A DNA stretch of 64,000 bases from the NCBI RefSeq assembly GCF_047345415.1, contig NZ_JBLFEP010000001.1, forward strand, positions 186,001-250,000, written 5' to 3'. This document shows positions 63,073 to 64,000 of this stretch, in pieces. Both the position numbers and the translations under genes were made by a program. The first letter of the stretch is position 1. Each line of letters begins with the position of its first letter. This DNA comes from Maribacter_C sp947494565. Its GTDB lineage: Bacteria > Bacteroidota > Bacteroidia > Flavobacteriales > Flavobacteriaceae. The notes under the pieces were generated by a model. It did no database searches. It had not been told where the DNA came from and saw only the letters and a list, made by a program, of their open reading frames with translations.

Positions 63073-64000
63073 CCTTCAGGTGCTATTGCGGTTCTAAATC
63101 TGGTTTCGGTACAGGGGACGAAATTCGTCGGAGGAGGAGGGTGTGGTGAATTCAAGGTAGGTTCCAAACTCAATGGTAACCGTGGCGCTATAGCCTCTGC
63201 AGGGATGCCCATTCGATCGATAAAAATAGATACCGTAGAAGAAGCTACCGCCGTAAACCGGCCTAAGACAAAATCTTCGGAATCGTTCACATTGCTCATA
63301 TTACCTACCAATGCCGCAGGTGGAGGCGCATTAAATCCCCCGTTATTATCAACAATGTCCTTCAATACCTTATAATATTGATAGGCGGCCGGTGTCAAGG
63401 AAAACTGTTGTAATTCCACGGAAATATTTTCTTTGGTATACAAGGGCAGAGAAGCTACATCGAGGTTACGGGTAGTTCCGCCATCGGAGAATTCATCACT
63501 AAAAATATTGACGTTTTCAGGAAACCGAATGCGCCAGCAATCGGTTTCACATAAATAATTGTAATACTCCGGGGTGAACCCTGTGGTAGGGATACATGCG
63601 CCATCCCTAAAAACCGATCCGCTGCAACTCTCACAAACCACCAAGTTTTCAAATGCACGATAGGTCCAGTAGTAAAAGTTTTCTTGTCCTCCGGGGTCAT
63701 CAAAGGTAACGGCAATGGTATGACCCGGTTCAAAACTCCCTTCACCCTCATTGAATCGCAGTTCGGAATCGTAGTTGGCCACCGCTTCAACAATAGGTAT
63801 TTCGTTTAGCACGACTTCGGGAGTTGATTGGTATTGGGTACCGTCGATAAGAGTAATTGCAAGCTCCCATCGCTCGCCTGAGGTGACCTCAAAATCATCT
63901 GGGGGCACATACGACTCACCACTTTCAAACAGGTCGACCGTCTCACCGGTATCGCTGTTCTTAAACGAAACCATGGCACCGCTTTGGAAAACGACGGCCC
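63060..64000 (-). CDS. DUF4249 family protein (N-terminus beyond the window)
   Basis: The frame is open from the window edge and stops at 63060; about 313 codons are visible. The reading upstream of 63974 stays open (AVVFQSGAMVSFKN), so the ATG there is internal. Family members are about 380-residue outer-membrane lipoproteins, so a signal region of perhaps 60-70 residues is missing. Features typical of the family are a Cys-rich stretch (CESCSGSVFRDGAC, then CETDCW) and the C-terminal CTETRFRTAIAPEGWME. It is encoded just upstream of, and overlapping, its partner TonB-dependent receptor. Confidence 0.88.
   Translation of the reverse strand, partial: AVVFQSGAMVSFKNSDTGETVDLFESGESYVPPDDFEVTSGERWELAITLIDGTQYQSTPEVVLNEIPIVEAVANYDSELRFNEGEGSFEPGHTIAVTFDDPGGQENFYYWTYRAFENLVVCESCSGSVFRDGACIPTTGFTPEYYNYLCETDCWRIRFPENVNIFSDEFSDGGTTRNLDVASLPLYTKENISVELQQFSLTPAAYQYYKVLKDIVDNNGGFNAPPPAALVGNMSNVNDSEDFVLGRFTAVASSTVSIFIDRMGIPAEAIAPRLPLSLEPTLNSPHPPPPTNFVPCTETRFRTAIAPEGWME

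Overview
The window is a chromosomal segment of a marine-type Flavobacteriaceae bacterium (Bacteroidota). Supporting signs are the type IX secretion translocon gene sprA, type A T9SS sorting domains, a complete alternative complex III (act) operon feeding a cytochrome c oxidase, promoters of the Bacteroidota form TTTG-N19-TAnnTTTG, a DUF4249/TonB-receptor pair, and a GT117 (DUF2723) protein. The vanadium haloperoxidase-type protein would fit the Zobellia/Maribacter side of the family, but that placement is inference. Coding density is high and no insertion sequence, prophage or CRISPR array is visible.

Layout. 1-10.7 kb: start of gcvH (cut by the window edge), sprA, ruvA and maeB, all on the minus strand. 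10.8-13.1 kb: an SLC45-type sugar MFS transporter with a LacI-like palindrome upstream, then queG. 13.3-15.3 kb: a two-gene ABC-2 exporter on the plus strand. 15.3-20.2 kb (minus): vanadium haloperoxidase-like lipoprotein, AraC regulator, and a ruvB-cytochrome P450 pair overlapping by one base. 20.3-24.3 kb (plus): pckA with a strong terminator, then a large acyl-CoA oxidase-like enzyme. 24.3-29.8 kb (minus): a 1400-residue secreted beta-helix/CBM96/Ig/Fn3 protein with a recent 546-bp internal duplication, and a DUF2807 protein. 29.9-41.7 kb (minus): actABCDEF-coxB-coxA with a promoter at one end and a hairpin terminator at the other. 41.9-47.1 kb: a SPOR protein, then rimP-nusA-infB behind a structured leader. 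47.2-50.0 kb: a cation/proton antiporter, a PH-domain protein, a DinB-like protein and tRNA-Gln. 50.3-60.6 kb: a GT117 protein, thioredoxin, membrane phosphoesterase, cutC, glycosylasparaginase, polA and a tiny T9SS-sorted protein. 60.6-64 kb: a TonB-dependent receptor and a truncated DUF4249 lipoprotein.

Functionally, the act-cox operon is the quinol-to-oxygen electron path. pckA and maeB are the gluconeogenic C4-to-C3 enzymes. ruvA and ruvB serve Holliday-junction branch migration, and rimP-nusA-infB serve translation and transcription. sprA exports proteins carrying T9SS tails, two of which are encoded here. I did not find a clearly new multi-gene system. The best leads are the helix-hairpin-helix tail on ActC, the haloperoxidase/AraC/P450 neighbourhood, the hairpins in the rimP-nusA-infB leader, the palindromes upstream of the MFS gene and pckA, and the long inverted repeat after the DUF2807 gene.
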